A DNA stretch of 64,000 nucleotides, taken from assembly GCA_029747015.1 (NCBI GenBank), contig JAKOGI010002753.1, positions 24,406-88,405 on the forward strand, in the 5' to 3' direction. Below the pieces are notes generated by a model. It saw only the letters and a list, made by a program, of their open reading frames with translations. It was not told the DNA's origin and searched no databases. This document shows, in pieces, positions 43,081 through 55,569 of this stretch. A program made the position numbers and the translations under genes. Source of the DNA: Carnegiea gigantea (Eukaryota; Streptophyta; Magnoliopsida; Caryophyllales; Cactaceae). The stretch's first letter is position 1. Each line of letters opens with the position of its first letter.

Positions 43081-45934
43081 TGATGGTATCAGAGTAAGGT
43101 CCTGTGATCATAGGCCGTGACCTCAGTCCTGCATTTCATTTAGTTATCTAGGAATGTGTTCACGATGATGTGATATATGCTTGCTTTGGTGTCCAAATGG
43201 GAGTTTTATGTGAATGCTAGCACGTTTACCTAGTTAGGTGCGGCTTGAGTGAGCTCATTAATCGAGTGAATGAACGAATTTCTAAGAGTATAAGCCAAAT
43301 AACTGGTATTCTTATGAATAAGTTAAGTGTTAGCTCAATCAAAGTTGTTTCGCTTACATGCCTTGGTGATTTTAATTGAAAGTTTAAAGAGCGTATGATT
43401 TGAATTCAAGTGATTGGAAAAGGCTTAACTCCAAGCTCATCTTTACCCCTAAAGTACAATTTGCTCCTTGGGCCGCATAATGGAATGAGTAGACGTACTC
43501 AAAGGTTGGTGAAGAGAGAGCTAAAAGCAGTTGAACTATTTTCTTTTGAAATCCTAAGGACCTCGAAAGTCAAAGTCTTCCAATTAGTTAGTTAGGGCTG
43601 CACTTTCACATTAGAAACCTTTCTAATTGTTTGATTTGGTCTTATTGTTGCAACCGAAGACTCGCATTTACTTTACAATAATGCTTGGGTTATCCCTACG
43701 AGCTTAGCTCTCTGTGTGTAATCAAATGACTTTGAGTGTTCACATGCCAAGGTGTATGCATTATCGGATGTGTTAATGATGATTTGTTGCAAGTGATTGG
43801 AGGCAGCTTTCTATGACTGAAAATCTCACTAGGTGGTGCCCCCTATATGTGAATTTGGAATTGTAGAAATTGAATCAGATTTCGATATGCTTGGATAGAA
43901 ATTAAGCAATAGTAGTGCATTTCTCTTGACCATTGCATGAAAATGATCCTTATTGTCTAGCGCGATGCTTGTTACCACCTGTACAATGGTCTTGATGTCC
44001 TATGTGAAATTGGTAGTGTCCTGACTATATCAAACCCCAATACACCCAGAAAGAGCAAGGTAGAAAGAACCTCGCAGACTTTGGGATTGTTGTACCATCT
44101 CTATCACCCTCTTAGCTCCTGGGAAACGACCCATACTTTACCAATGTCTTCTTAAGCACTACCACAAAGTGGATGAGCCGGAATGCCCTATACTAGGAGA
44201 TAGAGCCCCCCCATTTATATTTAGAGTTCCTTGGACCTTCGCAATTACCTTTTTGAGGAAAATGCATTACCAAACCTCAATGTAGATCTGTGAGACTAAT
44301 AACGCCGTTGTTCTTACCGTTGTTAGTTGATTGATGGCTAACTCCATACAGTTTGGAGAAATCTCGAGGCATAACCTCGACCTTAGGTTTTAAATAAGGG
44401 TTGTATTCACGTATACTTGCCTAGATGTCATTTCATAAAACCCTATTGGGAGCCCATATAATTGCTTAGGACCATTATGCGCGGTTATTCAAGTGTCTTG
44501 TGAATGATTGGCTCAGTAAATGCATATCTTAGTATTTGCTTGACTTAAGTTGGTTTAGTATGCCACTTGATTATCCAGATGAATTAAGTTTCGTAATACT
44601 CGGCATGACATGACCTCTAACTCGTTGTTTGCATTCCGTTAATTCAATGATTTCATGTTATAGCTGAGTAACTGCATACATCCGTATCTAAAGCATGATG
44701 AGATGACCCTAGAAACCTGCATTCACATATTCTTACCTCTATATGTTTGATCAGAGTAGTGCAGCGGTAGCATGTAGGCCTATAAGCCACAGGCCCCAGG
44801 ATTCATCTAGGAGCATACCCATTCATTTGTACGAACCTATGACTTAAGGGATGATCGGTCCTAAAGTGGGGACTTTAGGGAAAGCCTCACCACCGTCAAA
44901 ACCATCGACTTACATTCTTACCATAGCATTTCCTTCTCAAAGTTGTTCTTATCGTTATGTTATGCTAGTTCATGCTATTCATGATTCTTGATCTTTAATG
45001 CTCTGTTGTTAACCCTACATGATGTCAATGTAATTTTGAATGCTACTTCAAGTTCCTTCATTGCAATATAGCGTAATTTGGTATCCCTGCTACCTTAGTG
45101 TAACGTGGTAACTTTCTAGTAAATGATTTAACCTTAGATTAACCTAATATCTTCATGCTTTTGAATGAACCTGACTAAGTTGACTGCCCTCATACGATTT
45201 TGAAATGCCCTGTCTAAGTTACCATGAATGGAAGACCTAAAAGTTAGTTGAAATTGATATATATAAACATAGGAGTCTTAGTTGTGCATGCTTCCGTTTA
45301 GTAAATTGCCATCATGTTACTTACACTTCCTAGGCTTGAGAATGCAGAACTGCTAATACTATGCGATGCTATGCGATACTGTTGTGCTTAAGTGATCCTA
45401 CGTGGTGCTATGTGATGTTTTTATTACTCTAATGTGTTATAGGAATCTCCATGCTAACCATTGTGACCCTAAAGGTGGCTGAATTCATGTTTTATAATGA
45501 GACTACTTGTATATGACCTTGAGGTGTCAACTGTCCAATTGTCCTTCCTTTAAACTTCAATTCATAGCAATGCATGTACATAGGGTTGTTGTTTACGAGG
45601 TAGATTCAGTCTAGATTATCGAAAGTCTATGTTAATTTTTTTTTTTAAAAAAAACAAGCTTAATATGGTTGTCCATGCCAACTCATTTACCCCTCTTCAA
45701 TATGATTTGTCCTCGACGCCTGAATAGAGAGAGTACACGCTTGAAGAGGATTGGTGAGGAGGAGACTGGATACCATAAGCCTTTTTCCGGTTTTCAACTA
45801 ATTATAGGACAAGATTTTAGATTATAGTGTGAGTTATGTAGATTGTGTCATGTGTGTGACTATGTGCACATTTTAGGTACGACTAAACATAGTTTAAGAA
45901 TTTCATGGACGAAATTCTTTTAAGGGGAGAAGAA
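43081..45934 (+). other. LARD-2 internal domain, non-coding
   Basis: PBS TGGTATCAGAGT at 43084-43095. No frame above about 60 codons and no retroelement protein motif. Module A at 43440-43510 (CCCCTAAAGTAC...GTACTCAAAGG) and module B at 45692-45749 (CCTCTTCAA, 40-nt loop, TTGAAGAGG) mirror those of LARD-1. The middle is about 600 bp shorter than in LARD-1. It ends with GAATTTC-atggac-GAAATTC (45898-45917) and the PPT TTTTAAGGGGAGAAGAA (to 45934). Confidence 0.85.
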
Positions 45935-48900
45935 TGTAAGACCCGCGTTTTCTATTTTATGTTAAGTTGGCTGTCCTTCCTTCTACGTTACAAAATTCCT
46001 ATCTTTATTAAATATATAAGTTAAATTATTATTTATGTGCTTATGTGAGCGATAATTTTATTTAAAAGAATTTTTTGTCGCTATTTATATTATTATTGTT
46101 ATCATTAATTATTTAGAAAATTCTTGAGTTAATACAAACTCATGCCTTCAAAATCGTTAATCGTTTTACTTAGTTGGTTCCTCGAATTTAATTAGGACAC
46201 CGGTTTAGGACGTTTCAGTCCGAGCTCAGACTGAATATTAACGAATTTGGGATCGGGAACCTAGTTATAGTAGCTTTTGAGCAAAAAAGAAACCCAAAAA
46301 AAAAACCAAAAGGGGGCCGAAGCCCCTTTCTTCAGCCAAAACCATGACAAGGGGGGTTCCTCTGGAGCCCAGCCCTGTGAACCACCATGAAGAGAGAGAA
46401 GACAGAATAAGGGAGAGATCAAGGAGGAGAGAAGCAACCGGTCAGACGACGGGGGTGGCGACGCCATGCCGGCGACCACCTGGCTCGCACAAGCAAGCTG
46501 CGGCCCCCCTCTATGGCCCACTGAAATCAGAAAGAGAGATAAAGAGGGAGATGCAAGGGCATGGGAGAGAGGTGAGCACCGTGCACCACCACCACAGTGA
46601 CCACCATCGGTCGGCCACCCACCAGTGACGATGGTGTTGGGGAGCCACCGACTCGCATATAAACAGTGAGGTTGTGAGTAATTTGGGCTGCGAAGGTCGA
46701 CGGTCACCGGTTGTCTCTGGCGACGACACAAACCGATGAAGAACCGAACCCGACTCAGATGCACCTAAACCAAACCCCAAATCGGGTCCTAAGTGTGGAT
46801 TCGAGGTGGGTGTTTCTCGCCTCCTAAATATTAGTAATTTCAAAAATATTTTAGCCCTTAAGTTGTGATGTATGTCAGTTTGGGATTAGTTAGATTAATT
46901 GAGATTATGCATGTTTTATGAGATTATGCATGTTCTATTTCAGCTGAATTTAGTTTAAATCGATGTATGTTAAGTTTAGTTAGTTCATGCCTAAAAGTGA
47001 CTTCGAAATAACCTGACAATGCCTTGAATCAATATATGCTAGTTTAGTTAATTAATCTTTGAAAATTGCTTCGAATCGATATATGTTAGTTTAGTTAATC
47101 CATGCTTATAATTGGCTTTGAAATAACCTAAGAATGTTTCGAATCGGCGCCTGTTAAGTTAAGTGATTCAAAATGACTTCGAAACAAACTAAGAATGCCT
47201 AAAGCTAATACATGCCGAATTGGTTAGCTCTCAATTAAAAGTAACCCTGGAAACGACCTAAACATGTTCTAAATCGATACTTTTAAAGTTAGTTCATTCA
47301 TGTTTAAAAGTAACCTTTCAAACAACCTAAGCATGCTTTGATTTATCGCTTGATAAGTTAGTTCGATCATGTTTAAAAGTAGCCCTCGAAACAACCTAAT
47401 GTGCTTTAAATTGATGTACATTGAATTAGTTGACGCATGCTTGGAGATGTTCTCAAAACAACCTAAGAATGTCTTTAAATGATTTATGTTAAGTTGGTTA
47501 GTCACGCTTTGGAAATGACATGAACTTGGCATGCTTACCTCCTATTCGCAAGTTATAAAGGTAGGCTAGTTTCATGCCTTGTGAGTTTATTTCAGTTCGT
47601 TAAGTACTTATTTCAAGTTAATGCAATATATATGTATATATGCTTATATATGCTGTATCGAGCTGCTGGATGGTTGTTGCTCACTCGGTAAGTTTATACG
47701 TAGCTATTTCATCTTGACTGTTATGATAATATGCTATGGTTATGGAATTGAAAATCAATTTGGTAGTCGGATGGCTTGGGGATGAACTAATGAGGATTTT
47801 GAGGTTCTTTGTGGTCGGTGTTATGTGAGGACGGAGCCTGGGTTGTGATTGACCGCAATCGTGTAGATTACGAGGCCATGTGTGGCTTATTCTGCTAAGT
47901 TGATTATGAAGTGTACGTGCAAACTCTTTTTCCGTTTATGTCATTAAGTTTCATCTTACGAGTGAGGGTGAGTTTAGGAAAGGACGTTTTCATGGTTGTA
48001 ACTAATAGTAGCCATAACTATTACCAAACAATGGCCTATTTTAACTACACGAATACAGTTTTGGAAGTGAACTCGCTTGAATGGGGGAATCCCTAAGGAA
48101 TTTAAATAAAAAGAGAGTGTGTTGTATGAAAAAGGATTTCGCTATGAGAGGCAGCAAACTTATTAGCCATTATGGCCATACACTTAAAATTGGCTAAGAT
48201 ATTGTGCTTAGGGACAATAAGATGAGAGTGAACCTGCTTAAATGGGGGAATCTCTACCCTAGGGAGTAATCCCAGTAGTGGGAAGCCCTAGAGACCCTGA
48301 CGAGGGTTAAGGTCCAAAATTTTGTTGCCATTCCGGGAGTAAGAGCTTTACATGAGCGATAGTCTCACTAGGGGTTGAGAATAGATCTCACCTAACCAAC
48401 ACATTCTGATGATCTTATGCCCAAAGTATTTTCCTAATAAGTAACAAAAGCAGTCGCCATTTCACCTTTTTAAATATTTCAGAAAGAAAGTTTTTAAGGG
48501 TCTTTAAAGGACCAAGAGTGTGAGCCTCAAAGAGGCTAAGAAAAGAGCTTTATAAGCCTTAAGAGGCTAAGAAAAGAGTTTTTATGAGCCTAAAGAGGCT
48601 AAATAAAGTGTTTCAGAAAAAGAAAGAGGGATTTTTGTGCATATCATGTGAATAAGATTCTAAGTGCAGTATGAATGAAATTTCAAGTACAGCATGGCCA
48701 TATCCTTGTAAAGCATCGAACATATGAGCTTGAATGTGCATGTTTAGCTAAAGAAAGCTCCTTGCATAATCTTTACTTCATGTGTTTAAGCATCTCGTAT
48801 GAGTGAATTAGATAGATAAAGCATAAATCACGAACTATATCACATAAGCTATGAAAGAAAGTTCTGTGCTTAGCCTTGCTGCTTGCTTATGTGTTTGATT

Positions 48901-49715
48901 GCTTATTAGTAAAGAAATTTAGTCATTCAAGGACCTGGAAATGGGTTTGATTGGTTAGAATGAGGTTTATGGATAGTGATCCTTCCTTGGGGACTATGAT
49001 TGCCTAATATGATAGTAAAGTATGAATACGTGATATGTGACTATTAAAGATCATACTGCCTGCAACGGTTTTGGTTTTAAGGAGTCGAGGAATACTTACT
49101 GAGTGTGTGGTTACTTATCCCATTACTCTTTCTCCTTTTTCCCTAGGTTTACATTATGACAAGTAGAAGCTAAGTCACTTGTGCTAAGATGGAATTTATC
49201 CTTGCTTACAAGGTGTCATATGTGCCCATTTTAAGGGGGTCTTGCATGTTTAATGAAGGCATGTAATGTATTCCTACAATTATAAATGTTTGTAAATAGG
49301 TATTCTAGTTCATGTAGTGCATTCGGTTTAGGAATCACTCTATATGGCCATGTGAGCCAACCATCTAATTTGTTAGTTGTCTTTTTAGCTGAAATCAGTT
49401 ACGTATTGGGATGTAAACCCTAGTACTCCGGTTGTGTGAACCATTGAGTTGTATCTTTCATTTCTCCTATATTAATGAACTATATTGTTTGATGTACTCT
49501 GAGCGAGTTGCTCGTTGAGTTATGAACTCCGGCGTGTAGCCGCTGAGCTTAGTTTAGAATTTTTTACACTTCCGTTGATTACAGGGGTTTATTGCAAGAC
49601 TTTTAGCTTGGAAATGGTCAGTTTTTAGGGAAAATTCTGTCTGTTTTGCCCCGTCAAATTAAGTAGGAAGTTAGGAAGCATAACGCTTCTAGCCATAGGG
49701 GCTGGGTTTGTTACA
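45935..49715 (+). mobile_element. LARD-2 3' LTR, uninterrupted
   Basis: Starts TGTAAGACCCGCG and ends CTGGGTTTGTTACA, followed by gttta. It supplies the reference sequence for the Gyp-A2 insertion site (near 47805-47815). TATA-like box 46658-46665, 20-mer 46805-46824, repeat array about 46860-47530, mini-hairpins 48498-48600. A 167-codon open frame on the minus strand (46261-46764) is low-complexity, is shifted in the partner LTR, and is not called. Confidence 0.92.
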
Positions 49716-49720
49716 GTTTA

Positions 49721-52227
49721 TTTATTTGATTACCTCATGTTCATAATTTTTTTATCTCATATTTATTTTTCGCATTTATTATCTCGGTGGAAAAATTTTA
49801 TTTGGGCCCTCATTTGGCAATTCGAATTTTATTTGTTTATTTAATTGATTAACGAAAACTTTGGAAGAATTGATAGCAGTCTCTAACAAGTTTAATCTAA
49901 GTAATTTATTTTGTTTTCCATAACATTACAAAGATTTAATTTTTAGTTTTGTAAAAATGTTATCGTTACGAAGTGTTTTATTCTCGAACCCAACTGATTT
50001 CGGTCATTTTAAAGCCCAACAAGTTTGCCTATTAATCTAACTACCTACCATGGTTAAGCTTAACCATGGTTAGCCCAAAAGATTACTTTACTAGTTAAAA
50101 ACTCAGCCACGAGAGTTAGATTAGTCAACAAAATGCAACTCAATCCAAAACTCCATTTTTTCTCTCCTCTTTCTCTCCCCACATGGCAGCAGCACAACCC
50201 ACTACCAAGCTGATTTTCAGCTAGTTTTTCGGTCAGTTCCGGTGATCTCCAACCCCCCGACATCCTTGTACTCCTAGCCACCATCATCCATCATTAAAAT
50301 CACTAAATAACACCTCCATCTCTACTTATCTTCAAGCAAAGTGAGTAATCTTGAAACTTGATCTTATTAGCTTTGCTTTTTATTTTAGTTTTGATTCTTG
50401 TTTTGATGTTTATGATCTTTGATCATGTTATTTTGATAAGAAATAAGAGTTATTTTGGTGTTGATCATGGTGGAGTTGAGGTTGGATCATGCTAGGGTTA
50501 GGGTTAATCCTTAACCATGCAAGCTTGATGTTAAAGTGTTGGATTTTGATTGTTTTATCTTTGATTTAGCCATGTTCTAATATGTTGGTGTTTATGATGA
50601 TGTTTTTGGTGATTTCAAATGAGTTAGAGTCTAGGGTTGTGGTAAGTAATGTATGGTTTGGATTAAACTAGCCTTAAGCTTGGTTTATGTGTGTATTCGA
50701 TTGAAAAGTGATTTTTATTGGATATGATTATGAAGTGAATTTGAGTGTGGTGATCTTGTATGCTATTGGGATGGACCAAAGCTTGGTTACATGCTTTTAA
50801 GGAATGTTTTAAGTTGAGGATTTGTGTAAAAAGGAGAGGAAAAAGCTAAAATAGTGAGAGGTACAAATTTTAGGAAAACAGGACAAATTTCACGATTAAA
50901 CCGGTAATGATTGGTCCATTGGAAAATTATGATGATTGGTGGGTAGATAGTTTAGTATGTTAGCGTTCAAATGCCTTTTGAATCGCCTTAATCTGAGGTC
51001 TTTGGAAAAAGTTATGGTCATTTTACCAAAAATGTGTAGAATGGACCAAAACTGACATATTCGTGTTCTAGCTTCATTTTGGGAATTCTATTGTGAGAAT
51101 CAAGCTTGGTGTTCTAAATGAAAGATTTTTGGGACTTCCTAAGATTTCTATATTGGAGTTTTGACTTTTGAGTCTCAATTAGAGGCTGGATGACTAAGTT
51201 TCGAGTCATTCTTTCTAAGCCCTTGTTATGCTGTTACTTTTCTTTTACTAAATTATTGGCTATGAAATAAATATTTTTGCTAACTATATATTCCTACAAC
51301 AATAATTTTGTATAGAATCAGGGCCTAATCTATCATTTCTTCCACTTTTGTGCATAATATTATTCAGTGAACTTACATTTAAAAATTCCAGGTACGTTCA
51401 TTGTGCGTATCTTTAGAAATCAGCACGTATTTATCAAAATTATAATATTTTCGTAAGTACATCAATGAATTAGTTTAATAAGTAATTTATCACATAATTA
51501 GTGACCCCATTAGTTATCAGTTACAGGGGATAGCCCTTCAGTTACCTGTGTAGCTTCAGGCCAGGTCCTGATCGGCTCGGCAGGTGTACACCTATCTTCA
51601 GATCGTAACAGTTAGCAGGGGTTCACTATCAGATAATAATTGACAATGCAGTTTCATATTTATCTCATTCCCTGTGTTAAATTAAAAATGAATTGCAATA
51701 CAAGCCCAATTAGTTTTTTTTTTTTTCCATGAATGTTTAACAATACAGGAATGCATGTATTGATCTTCAGCTCACAGTTTGAAATGTTATCATGTTTTGT
51801 TTTAGGAAAGTGTTTAGTGAATCATTAGGCAGGCAGAACTGCTGAAGATGATAAGTGAGCCGTGAAGTCTATATGGAATAGTGGTGTATTATCGTTGAGA
51901 TATTGTAACATCGTATTGTGATATATTTTGGTGTTGAGACCGTATATATTTTATCAGAATTCTACATTTTGGTGTAATCCTTGAGATGTTTGAATGGTTT
52001 TGATGTTAGAATAATTTCTATATTTATCTAAATGATCTGATGGCTTGTGATGGTGTGAATGTCTTTGACGGTAAACATTGATTATTATGGATAAGTTTAT
52101 CATGTACAAGCAAAACCTTGTCCTTGTTGGATGGTGGTAATGCCTAATCATCTGTGTTATCATTTCTAATTGGGGAAACTAATGAAAGAAATGAAAATAG
52201 TGATTTACTTATATTTGGGGGCTATAG
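49721..52227 (+). mobile_element. Gyp-A1 3' LTR, remainder, truncated
   Basis: Continues the LTR begun at 943 after the LARD-2 duplication. It is recognisable against the reverse complement of the Gyp-A2 LTR (TTTGGGCCCTCATTTGGCAATTCGA near 49802; TTTATTTAATTGATTAACG; CTACCATGGTTAAGCTTAA near 50047; a CTACTTATC...GTGAGTAA block near 50320). The expected GGGAGTGTTACA end is absent: the sequence runs into a Gyp-B pol fragment at about 52228 without a target duplication, so the last part was lost. No gene seen. Confidence 0.75.
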
Positions 52228-52618
52228 CCTCTAGATCAAAAGCCAAGTGCAGATGCAGCAGCAAGGGTAGAAGAAATGCATAAGATACATGAGTTGGTGA
52301 GGAGCAAAATAGAGAAGACCAATGCATCCTATCAAGCTCAAGCTAAAAAACACAAGAAGAAGGTGGTATTTCAACCTGGAGACCTCGTATGGATACACTT
52401 AAGGAAAGAAAGATTCCCATAAAAGAGGAAGAACAAGCTCATGCTAAGGGCTGATGGTCCATTTGAGGTACTTAAAAAGATTAATGACAATGCTTATAAG
52501 TTGATTTGCCAGGGGACTATGGAGATTCAGCTACATTCAACATGGCTGACTTGAGTGCGTACCAAGCCGATGATCACCTTGCAGATTTGAGGATCAAATC
52601 TCTTCAACAAGGGGAGGA
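52228..52618 (+). pseudogene. pol: Gyp-B copy H: 3' end of pol (integrase C-terminus) and PPT
   Basis: Matches 61291-61683 of copy I from CTCTAGATCAAAAGCC onward. It encodes RVEEMHKIHELVRSKIEK, YQAQAKKHKKKVVFQPGDLVW and KNKLMLRADGPFEVLKKI, the integrase C-terminal domain of chromoviruses. An in-frame stop (FP-stop-KRKNK near 52420) and a frameshift near 52508 are present. The last codons continue without stop across the PPT (AACAAGGGGAGGA, 52606-52618) into the LTR. Everything upstream of it is missing. Confidence 0.85.
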
Positions 52619-52976
52619 TGATGGAGTCCCCTTCAGCGAAGACATGGAAGAGGGTCCTAAGAGTCCAGCAAGGTCCAATGCAAGTTTCAAGGTCCAAGCT
52701 ATGGCTCAAAGTTTGGAGAAGAGCCAAACTGTTGCAAACGGGTTAAACAAGCAGAAATTCCCCGGTTTTGTTCATCTAATTTCTTCTGCTACATTGTGGC
52801 TTAAGTTTGATATTTTTGCATTTTTGGGATCCTTAAGATGTTAGCTTTCAGGTCCAAGCATTCAAAGCCAATCATGCACAGTCGAAGTCACGAGATTAAG
52901 GCATTTTGTCCGACCTGCCAGTTTTGATCCAAAACTGCACGGTAAGATGTTTTAGTAGAAATCTCCTGCGTAAACA
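52619..52976 (+). mobile_element. Gyp-B copy H 3' LTR, bases 1-358
   Basis: Starts TGATGGAGTCCCC and stops after aaaca (52972-52976), where another LTR starts TGATGGAG. It has the H-type variants (tccaatgcaag, caaagtttgg, ccaaactgtt). The pol frame stays open into it as far as 52844. Confidence 0.82.
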
Positions 52977-54256
52977 TGATGGAGTCCCCTTCAGCCAAGA
53001 CATGGAAGAGGGTCCTAAGAGTCCAACAAGGTCCATTGCAAGTTCCAAATTCTAAGCTACGGCTCAAATTTTGGAGAAGAGCCAAACAGTTGCAACTATG
53101 TTAGACAGCCATAAATTACCAGGTTTTGTTTATATGATTTCTTAAGCTACATTGTGGCTTAAGTTTGATATTTTTGCACTTTTGGGACCCTCAAGATGTT
53201 AGCTTTCAGGTCGAAGCATTCAAAGTCAATCATGCACAGTTGAAGTCAAGTGATCAAGCCATTTTGTTCAACCTGCCAGTTTTGGCCCAAAACTGCACGG
53301 TAAAATATTTTAGGAGAAATCTCCTACTTAAACATGATTTAACCTTGATTAGACCTAAGGATTCCCCCATGGCCTAAAATTAAAATCATGCTCACTTTTG
53401 ATTAGTGGGAATAAGGACACAAAATCGGGCTGAAAACTATTTTTGAGAACCCGGTAAGCTCTGCATGTTTTTCCTCCTTAAGTGGATTTGCTTAGCTTCT
53501 CCTCTGCTTGCTTGCTTCAATCACGAGTCTAGCAGCCATGAACGTCATTATTTGCTGCTTTGAAGCCTTAGGAAGAGCTTAACCACTGAGAGCAAAAAGG
53601 AAGAAATCTTACCTTGCATTCTGATTGGCCAGCCGAAAAGGGAGCATGCTTTACAGCTATTTTTCTCCATTTCTTTACTAGTAAACTGATGTATTAGCTT
53701 AATTAAAGTGTATTAAAGTTAAGTCCATCATTTGTTTTGCTTTCCTTAATATTCTAGTTGTAATTAGTTTAGTTAAGCAAGCATGAAATCTAGTTTAGCC
53801 TTAAGTGCATGGATTAGATTGTTTAAGCCGTTTCCTTCCTAGGGAGGAAACCTCATACGAGCTTGTATACTGCTAGTTGCTTGCTTGGTCATGTTTTAAT
53901 GCTTTGCCAAGGAACACTTTTTAATCAGAACTTTGATATTGAATGAAAACCAGAATTGAGAGCACTTTGATTTCGTTCCCCTGAATACTTCACTTGCTTG
54001 TCCTTAATTTGGTCGATTAAGGTCGTGATCAACTAAGTCCTAAACCTTGATTAAGTGGTGTTTCTGTATCTTAACCATAGTTTAGGGACCTAAACTCAAG
54101 TTTAGGGGTGATTCTGTGTCTAAATAAGAGTTCATCTATCCTTATTTCAAACATTCGTACACGAATTCACCTAGACTTTAGCTTGAATTCAGATTGTTTT
54201 GCCTTTAGCTTTGAATTCAGGTTTGAGTATTAGTGTTTCCCTTCCAAGACACATCA
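52977..54256 (+). mobile_element. Gyp-B LTR, mosaic copy (I-type start, H-type remainder)
   Basis: The first 150 bp or so have I-type variants (ccaacaaggtccatt, caaattttgg, ccaaacagtt); from about 53140 on it is the first copy of the 1313-bp duplication. It ends CCAAGACACATCA at 54256. Confidence 0.8.
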
Positions 54257-54289
54257 TATTTGGATCAAATCTCTTCAACAAGGGAAGGA
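54257..54289 (+). other. 33-bp internal remnant between LTRs (PBS start fused to PPT)
   Basis: TATTTGG, the bases after the LTR in copy I (57262 onward), is joined directly to ATCAAATCTCTTCAACAAGG, the bases before the PPT. The whole internal region of about 4.4 kb is deleted. The same remnant recurs at 55570-55602. Confidence 0.9.
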
Positions 54290-55569
54290 TGATGGAGTCC
54301 CCTTTAGCCAAGACATGGAAGAGGGTACTCAGAGTCCAGTAAGGTCCAATGCAAGTTCCAAAGTCCAAGCTATGGCTCAAAGTTTGGAGAAGAGCCAAAC
54401 TGTTGCAATCAGGTTAAACAATCAAAAATTACCCGGCTTTGTTTATCTGATTTCTTAAGCTACATTGTGGCTTAAGTTTGATATTTTTGCACTTTTGGGA
54501 CCCTCAAGATGTTAGCTTTCAGGTCGAAGCATTCAAAGTCAATCATGCACAGTTGAAGTCAAGTGATCAAGCCATTTTGTTCAACCTGCCAGTTTTGGCC
54601 CAAAACTGCACGGTAAAATATTTTAGGAGAAATCTCCTACTTAAACATGATTTAACCTTGATTAGACCTAAGGATTCCCCCATGGCCTAAAATTAAAATC
54701 ATGCTCACTTTTGATTAGTGGGAATAAGGACACAAAATCGGGCTGAAAACTATTTTTGAGAACCCGGTAAGCTCTGCATGTTTTTCCTCCTTAAGTGGAT
54801 TTGCTTAGCTTCTCCTCTGCTTGCTTGCTTCAATCACGAGTCTAGCAGCCATGAACATCATTATTTGCTGCTTTGAAGCCTTAGGAAGAGCTTAACCACT
54901 GAGAGCAAAAAGGAAGAAATCTTACCTTGCATTCTGATTGGCCAGCCGAAAAGGGAGCATGCTTTACAGCTATTTTTCTCCATTTCTTTACTAGTAAACT
55001 GATGTATTAGCTTAATTAAAGTGTATTAAAGTTAAGTCCATCATTTGTTTTGCTTTCCTTAATATTCTAGTTGTAATTAGTTTAGTTAAGCAAGCATGAA
55101 ATCTAGTTTAGCCTTAAGTGCATGGATTAGATTGTTTAAGCCGTTTCCTTCCTAGGGAGGAAACCTCATACGAGCTTGTATGCTGCTAGTTGCTTGCTTG
55201 GTCATGTTTTAATGCTTTGCCAAGGAACACTTTTTAATCAGAACTTTGATATTGAATGAAAACCAGAATTGAGAGCACTTTGATTTCGTTCCCCTGAATA
55301 CTTCACTTGCTTGTCCTTAATTTGGTCGATTAAGGTCGTGATCAACTAAGTCCTAAACCTTGATTAAGTGGTGTTTCTGTATCTTAACCATAGTTTAGGG
55401 ACCTAAACTCAAGTTTAGGGGTGATTCTGTGTCTAAATAAGAGTTCATCTATCCTTATTTCAAACATTCGTACACGAATTCACCTAGACTTTAGCTTGAA
55501 TTCAGATTGTTTTGCCTTTAGCTTTGAATTCAGGTTTGAGTATTAGTGTTTCCCTTCCAAGACACATCA
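54290..55569 (+). mobile_element. Gyp-B LTR, second array copy
   Basis: H-type start TGATGGAGTCCCCTTTAGCC, end CCAAGACACATCA. A frame from the PPT side stays open for 56 codons to TAA 54456-54458. Confidence 0.85.

Larger units (their letters stand above)
981..49715 (+). mobile_element. LARD-2: non-coding long-LTR retrotransposon, interrupted by Gyp-A2
   Basis: The element is flanked by a perfect 5-bp duplication gttta (976-980 and 49716-49720). Its 5' LTR is 981-2939 plus 41147-43080, about 3.9 kb once the insertion is removed. The internal domain is 43081-45934 and the 3' LTR is 45935-49715 (3781 bp). LTRs of about 4 kb around a roughly 3-kb non-coding internal domain match the LARD class (large retrotransposon derivatives), which depend on an autonomous partner. 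No gag or pol wording is visible in either strand of the internal domain. It is related to LARD-1 but clearly diverged. Confidence 0.88.

Noticed and set aside
46261..46764. 167-codon open frame on the minus strand in the LARD-2 3' LTR (and 135 codons at 1314-1721)
   Set aside because: Low-complexity Ser/Leu/Pro composition from a C/T-rich segment. The frame is shifted by indels between the two LTR copies and there is no domain wording.
53165..54690. Two identical 70-codon frames 1313 bp apart
   Set aside because: Identity comes from the tandem DNA duplication; they lie inside LTRs and have no family wording.
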